Positions 10,082 through 19,476 are shown, counted from the first letter of the stretch. The stretch: DNA of 58,200 bases from Endozoicomonas sp. SESOKO1 (GCF_024606265.1 NZ_JAHHPP010000346.1:1-58200); one strand, 5' to 3'. Numbers and translations are program-made. Notes: generated from the letters alone by a model not told the origin.

Positions 10082-10244
10082 CTATTATTTCCCCTCTAGA
10101 GGACAAAAAAACCGGACAAAAAAAACCGGACAAACACCGCACTGGCAACGACTGTATTCGGATCAGGCGGTTTACTGATCAATCTCTTTGCTTACAGGTC
10201 TCATCAACGAGCAACAGCTAAAGAAATACACATGCTGGGGCGTT

Positions 10245-10260
10245 AGCAATAGCCATGCCA
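10245..10260 (-). promoter_or_regulatory. Sigma-54 promoter of glnA
   Basis: On the minus strand TGGCAT-GGCTA-TTGCT matches the -24/-12 consensus TGGCAC-N5-TTGCW, with the invariant GG and GC dinucleotides correctly spaced. It lies about 165 bp upstream of the glnA start codon, which leaves a long leader. Confidence 0.8.
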
Positions 10261-10461
10261 CATTTTACAACCTTAATCAGATGGGATGGACAAAAAAGTG
10301 TTCTTCAGTGAAAAGTCTGAAAAAAGGCCAGAAAATAGCCAGACACCAGATCGGTTCACAACGTTATTGTTCGCCCTATCATTTTCAGACTACTCAAAAT
10401 ACACCCGTTCTCATCTCTCAAGCACCTGAACAATGCACGACACCGCGAGATCTTGAAGAAG

Positions 10462-10510
10462 TCCACCCGATAAGGTGCAAGAAAAACCAGAAATGCACCA
10501 AATAAGTGCA
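10462..10510 (-). promoter_or_regulatory. NtrC enhancer pair upstream of glnA
   Basis: A strong site at 10494-10510 (TGCACC-AAATA-AGTGCA, one mismatch to the dyad consensus) and a weaker one at 10462-10479 (TCCACC then GGTGCA with one extra spacer base). Their centres are about 31 bp apart, three helical turns, resembling the paired enhancer of enteric glnA. They lie about 240-270 bp upstream of the sigma-54 promoter start. The 717-bp gap 10082-10798 holds these elements and the thiI promoter region but no gene. Confidence 0.7.
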
Positions 10511-10684
10511 AACGTTTTTTGCAACACCCATCTGACAAAACAGCGACAGAGAGTGTACCCCCTTTGAAAAGGGATTTGCAGCCTTACTTGTCTACATAGA
10601 GGTAAACACTGAGCAACACTCATTTAAACCCCCAGGATTATCCAGCAACGTGCTTTAAGGGTGCCAGAGTACCCGGTTATTCGG

Positions 10685-10690
10685 TATAAT
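10685..10690 (+). promoter_or_regulatory. Putative -10 box of the thiI promoter
   Basis: A perfect TATAAT about 110 bp upstream of thiI. No good TTGACA-like -35 was found at 16-18 bp, so the promoter would be weak or activator-dependent. Confidence 0.35.
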
Positions 10691-10798
10691 ATGCCGTTAA
10701 TTAATGGTTAAGTTATCCGCCCTGCCTGCCCGGACTATCCAGCCAGCTTTTTATTACTCAAGCTAATCCTCCAACTATTCCTCAAGGTCTCCTGATCC

Positions 10799-12256
10799 AT
10801 GAAGTTCATCATCAAACTGTTTCCGGAAATCACGATTAAAAGTGCTCCGGTAAGAAAACGCTTTATCAAAATGCTGCGAAAAAACATTCGCACCATTCTT
10901 AAGCGCGTGGATGAGAATATCGATGTCTCGGGCGTATGGGATCATATTGAAGTCATCACCAGTAGCAATGATGGGATCCTGGTGGCAGAGGTCAGTGACC
11001 TGTTAAGCCATATTCCGGGGATTGCCTACTGGCTGCAGGTTGCAGAACACAAGCTGGTCAGCCTGGACGATATCCTGGAAAAAGCCGTCGAGGCTCATGC
11101 AGGGACACTGGCTGGCAAAACATTCTGCGTTCGCTGCAACCGGACGGGTAAGCACGATTTCCAGTCCATTGAGGTAGAGCGATTTGTCGGAGGAGGCCTT
11201 AACCAACAGACCGAGGCCAGTGGGGTCAGCCTTAAAAACCCTGACATAACGGTTCGTATTGATATCAGGAATGACCGCTATTTCATGACCCAAAAGCGGG
11301 GAGAAGGTCTGGGTGGCTATCCCCTGGGGTCTCAGGAGCCGGTTCTCTCCCTGATTTCCGGCGGTTTTGACTCTACGGTGTCGAGCTTCCTGACCATGAA
11401 GCGTGGTATCCGAACTCACTTCTGCTTCTTTAACCTGGGTGGGCATGCCCATGAGCTGGCAGTAAAAGAGGTGGCTTTTTACCTCTGGAACCGCTTTGGT
11501 TCTTCTCGCCGGGTTAAGTTCATTACCGTACCCTTTGAGGGCGTTGTTGAAGAAATACTGACCAAAGTGGACAACGCCCAGATGGGCGTTATTCTCAAGC
11601 GGATGATGCTCAGGGCAGCCAGTAAGGTGGCCAGCGAGATGGAGATGGCTGCGCTGGTCACTGGCGAAGCTATTGGTCAGGTTTCCAGCCAGACACTGCC
11701 TAACCTCGCGGTAATTGACTCGGTTACCGATGCCCTGGTGCTCAGGCCTCTGATTACCATGGATAAGCAGGCGATCATCGATATATCCATACAAATCGGT
11801 ACTGAGGAGTTCGTTCGTAATATTCCGGAGTACTGTGCGGTTATCTCGAAAAACCCCACAACCCGGGCCAGGGAAGAGAAAATTACCGCAGAAGAAGCAC
11901 GGTTTGACTTCAATATCCTCGAAGAGGCTATCCAGAGCCGGAGAGTGGTCTCTATCCACGATATCATTGCGGATGACCTGACCCGGGAAGAAGTTGAAGT
12001 GGTTAATGAAGTTCATCAGGGTGACGTAATTATCGACATTCGTCACCCGACAGAAGAAGAGATAAAGCCATTTACCATGCCCGGGCGAGAGGTAGTGACC
12101 ATTCCCTTCTATCAGCTTCGCACACGCTTCCCTGAGCTGGACAAGGCCCGTCATTACCTGCTCTACTGCGAAAGGGGTGTCATGAGTCAGCTGCATGCCA
12201 TGCACCTCCGGGAAGAAGGGCATGAGAATGTCGGCGTATTTAACCCGAAGCCTTGA
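10799..12256 (+). CDS. thiI: ThiI: tRNA 4-thiouridine / thiamine-thiazole sulfurtransferase
   Basis: 485 residues, as in enteric ThiI. Domain order: N-terminal ferredoxin-like plus THUMP region (about 1-165), PP-loop ATP pyrophosphatase with SGGFDST (near residue 185), and a C-terminal rhodanese domain (about 400-485) with the active Cys in YCERGVMS. A second conserved Cys lies in EYCAVISKNPTT. It transfers sulfur to U8 of tRNA, and in rhodanese-bearing forms also to ThiS for thiazole synthesis. Divergent from glnA, as in pseudomonads. Confidence 0.97.
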   Translation: MKFIIKLFPEITIKSAPVRKRFIKMLRKNIRTILKRVDENIDVSGVWDHIEVITSSNDGILVAEVSDLLSHIPGIAYWLQVAEHKLVSLDDILEKAVEAHAGTLAGKTFCVRCNRTGKHDFQSIEVERFVGGGLNQQTEASGVSLKNPDITVRIDIRNDRYFMTQKRGEGLGGYPLGSQEPVLSLISGGFDSTVSSFLTMKRGIRTHFCFFNLGGHAHELAVKEVAFYLWNRFGSSRRVKFITVPFEGVVEEILTKVDNAQMGVILKRMMLRAASKVASEMEMAALVTGEAIGQVSSQTLPNLAVIDSVTDALVLRPLITMDKQAIIDISIQIGTEEFVRNIPEYCAVISKNPTTRAREEKITAEEARFDFNILEEAIQSRRVVSIHDIIADDLTREEVEVVNEVHQGDVIIDIRHPTEEEIKPFTMPGREVVTIPFYQLRTRFPELDKARHYLLYCERGVMSQLHAMHLREEGHENVGVFNPKP

Positions 12257-12274
12257 GTTTAAGTTTTCTACCTA

Positions 12275-12310
12275 AAAGGCATATGGCTTTCTGACAAAAG
12301 CCTCGCCTTT
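12275..12310 (+). terminator. Two-tier hairpin after thiI
   Basis: Outer stem AAAGGC (12275-12280) with GCCTTT (12305-12310), inner stem GGCTTT (12285-12290) with AAAGCC (12297-12302). It lies about 20 bp after the thiI stop. No long T-run follows, so it may be a weak terminator or an RNA 3'-end stabiliser. Confidence 0.45.
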
Positions 12311-12382
12311 GTGCCCCCCGATCTTTGTCATTCAAAGTGTTGTGGTCCAAAACTTAGTGGTTCAAATAAAGGAGTAACATGG

Positions 12383-12922
12383 ATGAAACTGGCCCTGATA
12401 GCTGCCGTGGCGGACAATAATGCCATTGGCATCAATAATAAAATGCCCTGGTATCTGCCGGGGGATCTGCGCTACTTCAAAGCGGTTACCATGGGTAAGC
12501 CGATTATCATGGGCCGGAAAACCTTTGACTCACTGAAAAAGCCGCTGCCGGGCAGAACCAATATCGTCATTACCCGGGATCATGACTGGCACCATGAGGG
12601 AGTTAACGTAGTTCACAGCCTGGATGATGCGATTGCGCTGGCTGAAGCCCTTATCGTGGCTGAGGCTCTTCTCGTGGCTGAGGCTACTGCCCCGATCAAC
12701 GCTAACGAAGAAATCATGGTCATTGGTGGCCAACAAATCTATCAACAGGCAATTGATCAGGCTGACCGGCTGTACCTGACCCGGGTGTATCAAAGTTTTG
12801 ACGGTGATGCCTTTTTCCCGGAAATCAACCAGCAGCAGTGGCGGGAAGTCTCCCGGGAAGACACTCAATCGGAAGATGATCCACCACTGACTTTCAGTTA
12901 CCTGGTGCTCGATAGAGCCTGA
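12383..12922 (+). CDS. folA: Dihydrofolate reductase
   Basis: About 179 residues from the ATG at 12383, chosen because AAGGAG lies 8-9 bases upstream and the product then begins MKLALIAAVADNNAIG like other DHFRs. The open frame extends upstream to 12311 but without family similarity. It reduces dihydrofolate with NADPH. Family motifs are KMPWYLPGDLRYFK, IIMGRKTFDSL and EIMVIGGQQIY. It is longer than E. coli FolA (159 aa), mainly because of an Ala/Glu/Leu/Val-rich insertion encoded by an 18-bp tandem repeat just before the EEIMVIGG strand. Confidence 0.95.
   Translation: MKLALIAAVADNNAIGINNKMPWYLPGDLRYFKAVTMGKPIIMGRKTFDSLKKPLPGRTNIVITRDHDWHHEGVNVVHSLDDAIALAEALIVAEALLVAEATAPINANEEIMVIGGQQIYQQAIDQADRLYLTRVYQSFDGDAFFPEINQQQWREVSREDTQSEDDPPLTFSYLVLDRA
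12638..12691 (+). repeat. 18-bp in-frame tandem repeat inside folA
   Basis: Three units, 12638-12655, 12656-12673 and 12674-12691, coding LAEALI, VAEALL and VAEATA. The second and third are nearly identical in DNA over their first half. The insertion falls in a surface region before a core strand, so it probably leaves the active site intact. Confidence 0.85.
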
Positions 12923-13008
12923 ATATCAGCGCCTGTCATTTTTCTTCCCACCGGGCATAGGCCACATTTCCTGCCATCCCAGTTGCAGGAAATGCCCACT
13001 TTTTCCTA

Positions 13009-13040
13009 CTCTGATTGTCTGTAGCTCTGATTGTCTATAG
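13009..13040. repeat. 16-bp direct repeat between folA and the 914-residue gene
   Basis: CTCTGATTGTCTGTAG at 13009-13024 is followed at once by CTCTGATTGTCTATAG at 13025-13040. The gap 12923-13178 contains no convincing gene. Confidence 0.8.
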
Positions 13041-13178
13041 TTAGTTGAGCAGCTAACCATGTTGCATGGTAAGACTGCCTTTTGCCCATCCGTTTTGCCG
13101 GGCAAACAAGGCATGATTTTTAAGATATTCATTGAGCCAATACACTCTTTAAATAAGGGTTGCCTTAGGGATTGAGGA

Positions 13179-15923
13179 ATGCCCCGTATACCATCAACAG
13201 ACCATATATCTTCGCGCGGCGCAGAATACCCTTTATCCGGTCCTGATATCGGTCAGCAAGCCACGAATGTCCGCAAAAAAAAATCAGCAACCACCACTAT
13301 TAAGGTGGCTGAGGATATTGAATCCCGGCATTGGCACAACCATTTAATCTCTTTCTGCAAGAATAAAATAAATCGCTTTATTCACCCCGCCCCTTCAATG
13401 CAAGTGAGTGACCTGGTTGACGACCTGACAAAATACAATCCTGAAAACCCACAGAAAGTACTCGCTGCATTAAGACTGCATGTTGGCCGATCCATCAAAC
13501 TGCATCGATCAGAAGATGGCAGACTGGGTATTTCGGATGGGAAAATCACCATCAGCACAGAAACGATGGAAGCTGTCGTCAAATCCTCTCAACTCAGTAG
13601 CATGGATATGGGCTATGAGTATTTACGTCAAGGCGAAATACCACCTGAAGGTTTCCTGCATCAAATAATATTGCCACATATCCATAGAAAAATTCGTCTG
13701 GCAATGCAGTATGAAAAAACCTCCAGGCTGCCAGTCCTTCAACAACAACTTCAGGGAAGACAGCAATATGGAGTACGCCCTGAACAACAACATAAATATA
13801 TTAAAGATATATTAAAAAAAGTGGGTATAGAGGATGAAAAAACATTCACTTTTGAACGAATACTTGAATTTAAAAAAGAGTTGAGAAATAACCTGGTCCT
13901 GCCCATTGAGGAACAAAAATCAGCAACAGGCAATAAAGTAAAAAGTATTGACCATGCAGCACTCAATCATCAACAACTACCTCAGTTACCTGAGCCGGGG
14001 AAAACAGGTCATTTTATCGAGAAAGAAGACCGTAGGCATATTCAAAAACTTGCTTCAGGAGAACGTTTTTTTTCAAAAACACACCTTGCAGAGGCTGGCA
14101 ACAGAATAAAGAGATACATCTTACGTAACAAACGAAGCCAGATTATTGCCTTCTTTGCCCTGATTGCCGGTGCCATTCTCACTGCTATTTTTCCACCCGC
14201 TGGAATGGCCATTGGTATTGCCATTGCTGTCGGAGTGGTCACCGATATTGGCTACCTTATCTTCTGGTCTTCTGGCACAGAACTCTGGCGCAGGGTCAGG
14301 ATGCTCAGAGGACTTAAACAAATAAAAAAATATGCTGATTTTGATCATACCAACTTTGATAAGGCAAATGACAAGAAAAGAAAGGAACTAATAAAGAAGC
14401 TTCGCTATCGATGTACACATAAGTCCTTTACAGATATATACAACGCTTATGCCGAGCTCGAAAAACAAGCGATAAAACTCAAAAATATGGCAGAAAAAGA
14501 AAACAAGACACTTCCAGAGTCTGTTGCGTTAGAGAAAGAAAAAACACTGTATTTTGAGCAAAGAAAAAAGCTGAAAGCCAATTTATTTTTCTTTGACAAA
14601 CTTATTGAAAATGTAGTTATCAGTCGCACCATTCTTGAAAACCGGTATATAAAGGATCTGGAAAACCTGTGGAATTCAAAATTCAAAGACATGCCCCCTG
14701 AAAGAAGGGAAGAACTGTTCAAGCACGTTTCCAGAAATAAACAGTTAACTATTCACGGCTATCAAATAAAAACAAGCCACGATAATTGGCTGCAACGAAT
14801 CATTCCCCACTGGATGAATCGTACCCCAGGCGCTGAAGATCAGCCAGCGCCAGACAATACTCCAATTGAACCCCAAAAATTAACTGCGGCTTATCAGTCG
14901 GCCGGGATTTTGAAATGGATGACCCAGGAGTTTGTCTATAGGCAGGCCAAGGGAACGTTATATGGTAACCTGATAAAAATTTTCAAGATAGCAGTGAAAA
15001 GAGGCCATGCCATCGATATAACCCCTGAAGCTCCCAAGGTGACTTTGGATGGAGCGTTGTGTTTTGTCGCTTTCTTTTTCGTTGAAATGGCTGTCGATCA
15101 TAAAAATACAAAAATTAATGAAAAGCGCATGGCCAAAATTGTTAAAAAGCAGCCTGACTATACAAGACAGTTGTTCGGAAAACGGTTAAGGACTGGACGA
15201 GAGGAAGTGGGTACCCTGCGCTCGCTGGCCAAGCGACAGATGGAACCAATGGTTGATCATTTGCTCCAGTCCATAAAATCAATGGAAGAGATCGGCAATA
15301 GCCTGGAGGAGGCCAGGCAGCGAAGTGAACTTCTCAACAAAGGGCCTTTTGGCGCGATGAGTGATGAGGAGGCGGCTATCATCATCCTTAAACATGCAGC
15401 CTTGCAACAGTTGCTTGATAAAGAAATTAACAGTGCCTTTGGCACATTCCACCGAGTTGTCCAGGAAAAAAGCGCCAACTGGAATAAAAAAATAGCCAGA
15501 ACACTGATTGATAATAGTGCACGGGTTATTACTGCGGTATCCGAAGGCCAGGAACGCAGATACATACCAAAGACAGCCCGGGTGAGGGATCAGTATCCCC
15601 TCCCCCACAATGGATTTCAGCGTTTGTCATCCGAGGATTTCTTACAATCTATCCAAAACCAACCCTGTGGCCGACTGATTATCCGATTTCGCTCAGGAGA
15701 AATATCGGAAGGTCTGGCACTCAAGGAAATTAGAGAACTGAATAGTCTGGACGAACTGCGTAACTTAAGGACCTGGATTGAAAAAGCACAAAAAGAAGGA
15801 AGTTACCAGAACCACGAAGAGACTCTTAAACTGTTCCACAGCATTGCTACTTATGTTATTGACAGCAAATATAAACCTTCTCAACCCCCAATTGGAAATC
15901 AGCGCCCAATTGATCCAGTTTAG
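13179..15923 (+). CDS. Large protein of unknown function with central hydrophobic hairpin
   Basis: 914 residues, no recognised family. It is Lys/Gln/Arg-rich and mostly helical, and starts without a signal peptide. A strong hydrophobic segment at about 321-366 (IIAFFALIAGAILTAIFPPA, then MAIGIAIAVGVVTDIGYLIF) could form two membrane helices, and a shorter one lies at about 623-642 (ALCFVAFFFVEMAV). Helical and coiled-coil-prone regions flank them. Soluble ends around a hydrophobic hairpin resemble type III secretion translocators or membrane-targeted effectors, but that is inference only. It is a single gene between folA and the DUF2057 gene; A/T-richer codon use than its neighbours hints at acquisition. 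AGGG about 9 bases before the ATG may be the RBS. Confidence 0.8.
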   Translation: MPRIPSTDHISSRGAEYPLSGPDIGQQATNVRKKKSATTTIKVAEDIESRHWHNHLISFCKNKINRFIHPAPSMQVSDLVDDLTKYNPENPQKVLAALRLHVGRSIKLHRSEDGRLGISDGKITISTETMEAVVKSSQLSSMDMGYEYLRQGEIPPEGFLHQIILPHIHRKIRLAMQYEKTSRLPVLQQQLQGRQQYGVRPEQQHKYIKDILKKVGIEDEKTFTFERILEFKKELRNNLVLPIEEQKSATGNKVKSIDHAALNHQQLPQLPEPGKTGHFIEKEDRRHIQKLASGERFFSKTHLAEAGNRIKRYILRNKRSQIIAFFALIAGAILTAIFPPAGMAIGIAIAVGVVTDIGYLIFWSSGTELWRRVRMLRGLKQIKKYADFDHTNFDKANDKKRKELIKKLRYRCTHKSFTDIYNAYAELEKQAIKLKNMAEKENKTLPESVALEKEKTLYFEQRKKLKANLFFFDKLIENVVISRTILENRYIKDLENLWNSKFKDMPPERREELFKHVSRNKQLTIHGYQIKTSHDNWLQRIIPHWMNRTPGAEDQPAPDNTPIEPQKLTAAYQSAGILKWMTQEFVYRQAKGTLYGNLIKIFKIAVKRGHAIDITPEAPKVTLDGALCFVAFFFVEMAVDHKNTKINEKRMAKIVKKQPDYTRQLFGKRLRTGREEVGTLRSLAKRQMEPMVDHLLQSIKSMEEIGNSLEEARQRSELLNKGPFGAMSDEEAAIIILKHAALQQLLDKEINSAFGTFHRVVQEKSANWNKKIARTLIDNSARVITAVSEGQERRYIPKTARVRDQYPLPHNGFQRLSSEDFLQSIQNQPCGRLIIRFRSGEISEGLALKEIRELNSLDELRNLRTWIEKAQKEGSYQNHEETLKLFHSIATYVIDSKYKPSQPPIGNQRPIDPV

Positions 15924-16019
15924 CCATGCTCTGGTTATCAATAAGTGACCCGCCGACCATGGTTCAATACCAAAAATTCGGAAAACAACAATACGAACCG
16001 GTAGTTGTACCGACCTATA

Positions 16020-16049
16020 ATCGATAGATTATTGATAGATTATTGATAG
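16020..16049 (+). repeat. 11-bp tandem repeat at the RBS of the DUF2057 gene
   Basis: Nearly three copies of an ATTGATAGATT-type unit run directly into the AGGAG ribosome binding site at 16048-16052. Loss or gain of a unit would change the distance from any upstream promoter (TATAAT at 16016-16021 overlaps it) to the start, so copy number could tune expression. Confidence 0.75.
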
Positions 16050-16063
16050 GAGAACACTGCCTT

Positions 16064-16747
16064 ATGTTTGTACGTCGTCTGTTGGGTGCTCTGTTGGTAT
16101 CCACTCTGGCCATGCCAGTTATTGCTGACAATACACTGGTACTGCCCGAGAAAACAAAGCTGCTGGTTGTTGATGGTAAAGATGCCGGTAACCTGATCAG
16201 CAAGAAAGATCTCTCTCTTGGCAATGGCCGTCACCAGCTGGTATTTCAGCTGAAAACACTGGTGAGAGACGGCGGTGACACCAAAATGTTTACCACCAGC
16301 CCGTATATCATGACATTTGACCTGTCTGGCGATCAGGCCTACACCATCAACGCTCCGAAACTGAAAACAGCAAGAGATACCGATAAACTGTCACAGTCGC
16401 CAAAGGCTCAATTCTCAATTACCAATGCAAAAGGCCAAACGATTCCCTTTGAATTCAGCGTTCTTAATAAATCCGGCCTTTTAATCGGCACAGACACTGT
16501 CGAGGATATCCAGAAGTTTAACCTGTCAGATAACCCGGCTGCTGTTCGTGAAATGGCCGGAACCGTTTATATAGCTACCCCGCAAGGTACCTCATACCAG
16601 GTTGCCCAACCATCCCCCATGCCAGCACCAGCTGCGGCTCAATCAATGAGTGAAAGCATGCTTCAGTACTGGTACAGCCAGGCAGATGAAACCACCCGTG
16701 AACGATTCCTTCAGTGGATTGCTGAAAGTAAAAAAACCGTAAATTAG
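16064..16747 (+). CDS. DUF2057 (YccT/UPF0319) family periplasmic protein
   Basis: 227 residues from the ATG at 16064, preferred over 16043 because it follows AGGAG by 11 bases and starts a clean signal peptide (MFVRRLLGALLVSTLAMPVIA, cleavage near residue 21). The mature start NTLVLPEKTKLLVVDGKDA and the later GRHQLVFQLKTLVRDGG are characteristic of DUF2057. In enterobacteria the relative YccT is periplasmic and has been linked to curli control; the role here is unknown. The C-terminus (MLQYWYSQADETTRERFLQW) forms a helix. Confidence 0.8.
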   Translation: MFVRRLLGALLVSTLAMPVIADNTLVLPEKTKLLVVDGKDAGNLISKKDLSLGNGRHQLVFQLKTLVRDGGDTKMFTTSPYIMTFDLSGDQAYTINAPKLKTARDTDKLSQSPKAQFSITNAKGQTIPFEFSVLNKSGLLIGTDTVEDIQKFNLSDNPAAVREMAGTVYIATPQGTSYQVAQPSPMPAPAAAQSMSESMLQYWYSQADETTRERFLQWIAESKKTVN

Positions 16748-16792
16748 CCCCTGCCTTGTATAATTTACCCGTTTCACCACGCCCTGTTATCA

Positions 16793-16852
16793 GCCCCCGG
16801 AGAAATAAATATGCTCCCTCTGGAAACGGGAAACGGGAAACGGGAGACCTGT
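16793..16852. repeat. Heptad-type CCCGTTT/AAACGGG repeat next to mutL
   Basis: Three head-to-tail copies of GGGAAAC (about 16829-16850), with a CCCCCGG / CTGG partial inverted partner upstream at about 16793. It resembles the arm of the larger hairpin elements at 28709-28803 and 37259-37358, but similarity outside the heptads is weak, so membership of the same family is uncertain. Confidence 0.4.
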
Positions 16853-16878
16853 CCATGCAACCAATTGATTGGCCCCCC

Positions 16879-18846
16879 CTAACGACCTCTCAAAAACAAC
16901 TTATCCAATTGATCCATAGTGAGCATGGTCCACGTTGGACGACCATGGTTACATTGTCCGCTGCGCTCGGTCTGTTCCATATCCCGAAGCAGGGCATTCA
17001 TTTCTTCAATGGACAGTTTTCTGTTGGCCCGCACCGACCCATGGCAGGCCATGGTGGCCAGTATTTCATTGATATGCGCTTCAATGCGGTCGCTGGTACC
17101 GTGTTGCATCAAGTCTGAGAGTACATCTCTCAACAGCTTTTCAACATCAGCATTGTGCAGCATCACCGGTATCTGGCGCACCAACAGCGTTTCCGGCCCC
17201 ATCCGCTCCAGTGTCAGTCCCAGGCGGGAGAAGTATTCACGGTGTTCTTCTGCACAGTCTGCCTCACGCTCACTGACCGATACCGACTTAGGCACCAACA
17301 ATGGCTGAGCACGAACCCCCTGCTGCTGATAGGCTTGTTTCATTCGCTCATAGGTAATCCGTTCATGAGCAGCATGCATATCCACCAGAATCAGCCCCTG
17401 GTCATTTTCAGAGAGAATATATATCCCTTTCAGCTGGGCAATGGCATACCCCAAAGGCGGTGTCAGGGCATCATTTTCCGGCACCGGCTGAACAGCTGCC
17501 TGGGCTGAAAATGCGACGCTGGATTCCTGTACGGCATTTTCATCCACCGCCCTGGCCTGACTGGCATTCACCTGCTCGGCAGAGTTGGCGTAAAGCTGGC
17601 TGTAGGCTTCTATCTGTCGTTTAACCTGGCCGGGCGATGGCGCTTCCGATATGGCAGGGCGCCGCTCATGGTTGCCACCACCACCCGGGCTTTCATTGGC
17701 ATAGTGCCCGGCCCCGGATGCTGCCGGGGCTGCTGCAAGCCGAATGGTTTCCTGTCCCTGAAACTCACCGGCATCAATACCCGATGCCGGGGGTTGGGGC
17801 GGATTGGTTAATACGGTGGGAGGCAGCTGATCTTCCGGGCGAACTTCCCCCAGGGCACGATTTAATGTGCTGAACAGAAAGTTATGGACCGTTCTGCCAT
17901 CACGAAAACGGACTTCATGCTTGGTGGGATGAACATTGACATCCACCATGGCCGGGTCCAGCTCCAGGTAGAGTACAAACGTCGGATGACGTCCATTGTA
18001 GAGCACATCACGGTAGGCCTGGCGAACGGCGTGAGCCACCAGCTTATCCCGAATAACACGACCATTGACGAAAAAGTACTGCAGGTCTGCGCTGGCCCTG
18101 GAGAACGTAGGCAGCCCCACCCAGCCATACAGTTTCAGGCCAGAGGCTGCAACATCAATAATGACCGCATTTTCAATAAATTTAGGACTGCAAAGTGCAG
18201 CGACCCGACGATCTTTTTCTGCCTGAGTCACCGCCGGACGAAGCTGATGGACACTGCGCTGGTTATGGCGAAGGGTAAAGCCCACATCGAAGCGGGACAG
18301 GGCCAGGCGTTTAACCACCTCTTCAAGGTGCGAAAATTCGGTCTTTTCAGTACGGAGAAACTTGCGACGGGCCGGCGTATTGAAGAACAGGTCCTTGACT
18401 TCTATGGTGGTCCCTACCGGGTGCGGCGCAGGCATCACCTGCGCTTCCATATCCCTTCCTTCCACCCTGGCCTGCCAGCCTGATGCCTGCTCTGCCACAT
18501 TAGACGTCAGGGTAAGTCTGGAAACGGAGCTGATGGAGGCCAGCGCCTCCCCACGAAATCCAAGGGTAGCGACCCCTTCCAGATCTTCCAGTTCGGATAT
18601 CTTACTGGTAGCGTGGCGGGACAGCGCCAGGGCTAACTCATCCTGGGGTATACCGTGACCATCATCACGGATACGAATCAACTTGACGCCACCATTTTCC
18701 ACCTCAACCGTCAGCCGCCCGGCACCGGCATCAATGCTGTTTTCCAGCAGCTCTTTGACTACTGAAGCAGGACGCTCCACCACTTCACCGGCAGCGATCT
18801 GGTTAGCCAGTCGATTATCAAGGAGACGAATGGGTTTCATGGTCAA
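16879..18846 (-). CDS. mutL: DNA mismatch repair protein MutL
   Basis: 655 residues. The N-terminal GHKL ATPase has the motifs [31 protein letters not shown] and [12 protein letters not shown]. The C-terminal dimerisation domain contains [12 protein letters not shown], which fits the DxHA-x2-E-x4-E endonuclease motif, and CNHGRP near the end, a zinc-binding motif. This is the nicking form of MutL found in bacteria without MutH, such as Pseudomonas. In many relatives mutL follows ami directly; here three accessory genes separate them. An alternative start is ATG six bases downstream. Confidence 0.97.
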   Translation of the reverse strand: MTMKPIRLLDNRLANQIAAGEVVERPASVVKELLENSIDAGAGRLTVEVENGGVKLIRIRDDGHGIPQDELALALSRHATSKISELEDLEGVATLGFRGEALASISSVSRLTLTSNVAEQASGWQARVEGRDMEAQVMPAPHPVGTTIEVKDLFFNTPARRKFLRTEKTEFSHLEEVVKRLALSRFDVGFTLRHNQRSVHQLRPAVTQAEKDRRVAALCSPKFIENAVIIDVAASGLKLYGWVGLPTFSRASADLQYFFVNGRVIRDKLVAHAVRQAYRDVLYNGRHPTFVLYLELDPAMVDVNVHPTKHEVRFRDGRTVHNFLFSTLNRALGEVRPEDQLPPTVLTNPPQPPASGIDAGEFQGQETIRLAAAPAASGAGHYANESPGGGGNHERRPAISEAPSPGQVKRQIEAYSQLYANSAEQVNASQARAVDENAVQESSVAFSAQAAVQPVPENDALTPPLGYAIAQLKGIYILSENDQGLILVDMHAAHERITYERMKQAYQQQGVRAQPLLVPKSVSVSEREADCAEEHREYFSRLGLTLERMGPETLLVRQIPVMLHNADVEKLLRDVLSDLMQHGTSDRIEAHINEILATMACHGSVRANRKLSIEEMNALLRDMEQTERSGQCNHGRPTWTMLTMDQLDKLFLRGR

Positions 18847-19074
18847 TCATTGGATCCAAAAATACAGGGAGGAACTTTCCCGGTTTATAAGTAGCTAACC
18901 ATCAAATGTTACCTTCAGGACAGATTGTATCAGCTACCTGAAGCAATCGGCACCAAAGGCAGGAGATGCTTTGCATTTTTTCAGGTCTGAGGGTATGAAG
19001 TTGATCTGTTTCTATCGACAAAAGACAGGCTACGGGCTTCTTTTTCAGACAGCCCGGCACAGGAACACTCGTTG
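18847..19074. other. Intergenic region, nothing recognised
   Basis: 228 bp between the start of mutL and the end of the 133-residue gene. It contains a lone GGAACTT at 18871-18877 pointing away from mutL, without a good matching -10 element, and no reading frame worth calling. Confidence 0.5.
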
Positions 19075-19476
19075 TCACTCTTCTTCAGGAAAGTGAACAT
19101 CTTCAGGAAAGCGAACATCGGGTAATGGCGTCAAAGACCGGTAAGCGAAAGACTCATAAAACTCACCACACGTTTTCGGGTCCAGAAAATCTATATCCGG
19201 TGATTCATCAGGATGGTTTTGCCAGGTCTGTTCTATCGGTATCCACTTAGGGTTTGGACCTGGTTGGTCAGTCACATAGCCATTCAGCAGCGGCTGAGTC
19301 ATGTCCGCTGGGTAATCTGTCGGCGGCTCGGGGCAGAAAACACTTGCCAGGGAGACTTTCACAGATCGTAAACCGTTAAAACAAACCTGACACGGATCAG
19401 AATGGACGACTTTCTCTGCTGCATTCCGGATAGCCGAAAAAAAATGTCCTGCTTCGCTATTTCCAACAACGTTCAT
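19075..19476 (-). CDS. Small acidic protein of unknown function
   Basis: 133 residues, start supported by a strong GGAGG five bases before the ATG. It has no signal peptide or membrane helix, and is acidic and Pro-rich towards the end. Cys residues occur in DPCQVCFNG and FCPEPP. The last residues repeat (RFPEDVHFPEE), encoded by two near-identical 18-bp units at 19083-19100 and 19101-19118. No family recognised. It overlaps a plus-strand open frame (19402 on) that is less likely to be real. Part of the accessory insert between mutL and ami. Confidence 0.55.
   Translation of the reverse strand: MNVVGNSEAGHFFSAIRNAAEKVVHSDPCQVCFNGLRSVKVSLASVFCPEPPTDYPADMTQPLLNGYVTDQPGPNPKWIPIEQTWQNHPDESPDIDFLDPKTCGEFYESFAYRSLTPLPDVRFPEDVHFPEEE

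Noticed and set aside
10188-10505. 105-codon frame in the glnA-thiI gap
   Set aside because: It covers the sigma-54 promoter and NtrC boxes and has no protein-like features.
10082-10798. Riboswitch (TPP) upstream of thiI
   Set aside because: No THI-element core or expected stems were seen; enteric thiI is not riboswitch-controlled.
11003-12223. 406-codon open frame opposite thiI
   Set aside because: Antisense shadow of an unambiguous thiI gene; no recognisable domain.
12926-13132. 68-codon minus-strand frame after folA
   Set aside because: Contains the 16-bp direct repeat and has no protein-like signal.
18871-18898. GGAACTT before mutL as a sigma-E promoter
   Set aside because: Points away from mutL, the -10 would be GCTAA, and no intact gene lies downstream on that strand. 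It might have served the truncated gene, but this cannot be shown.
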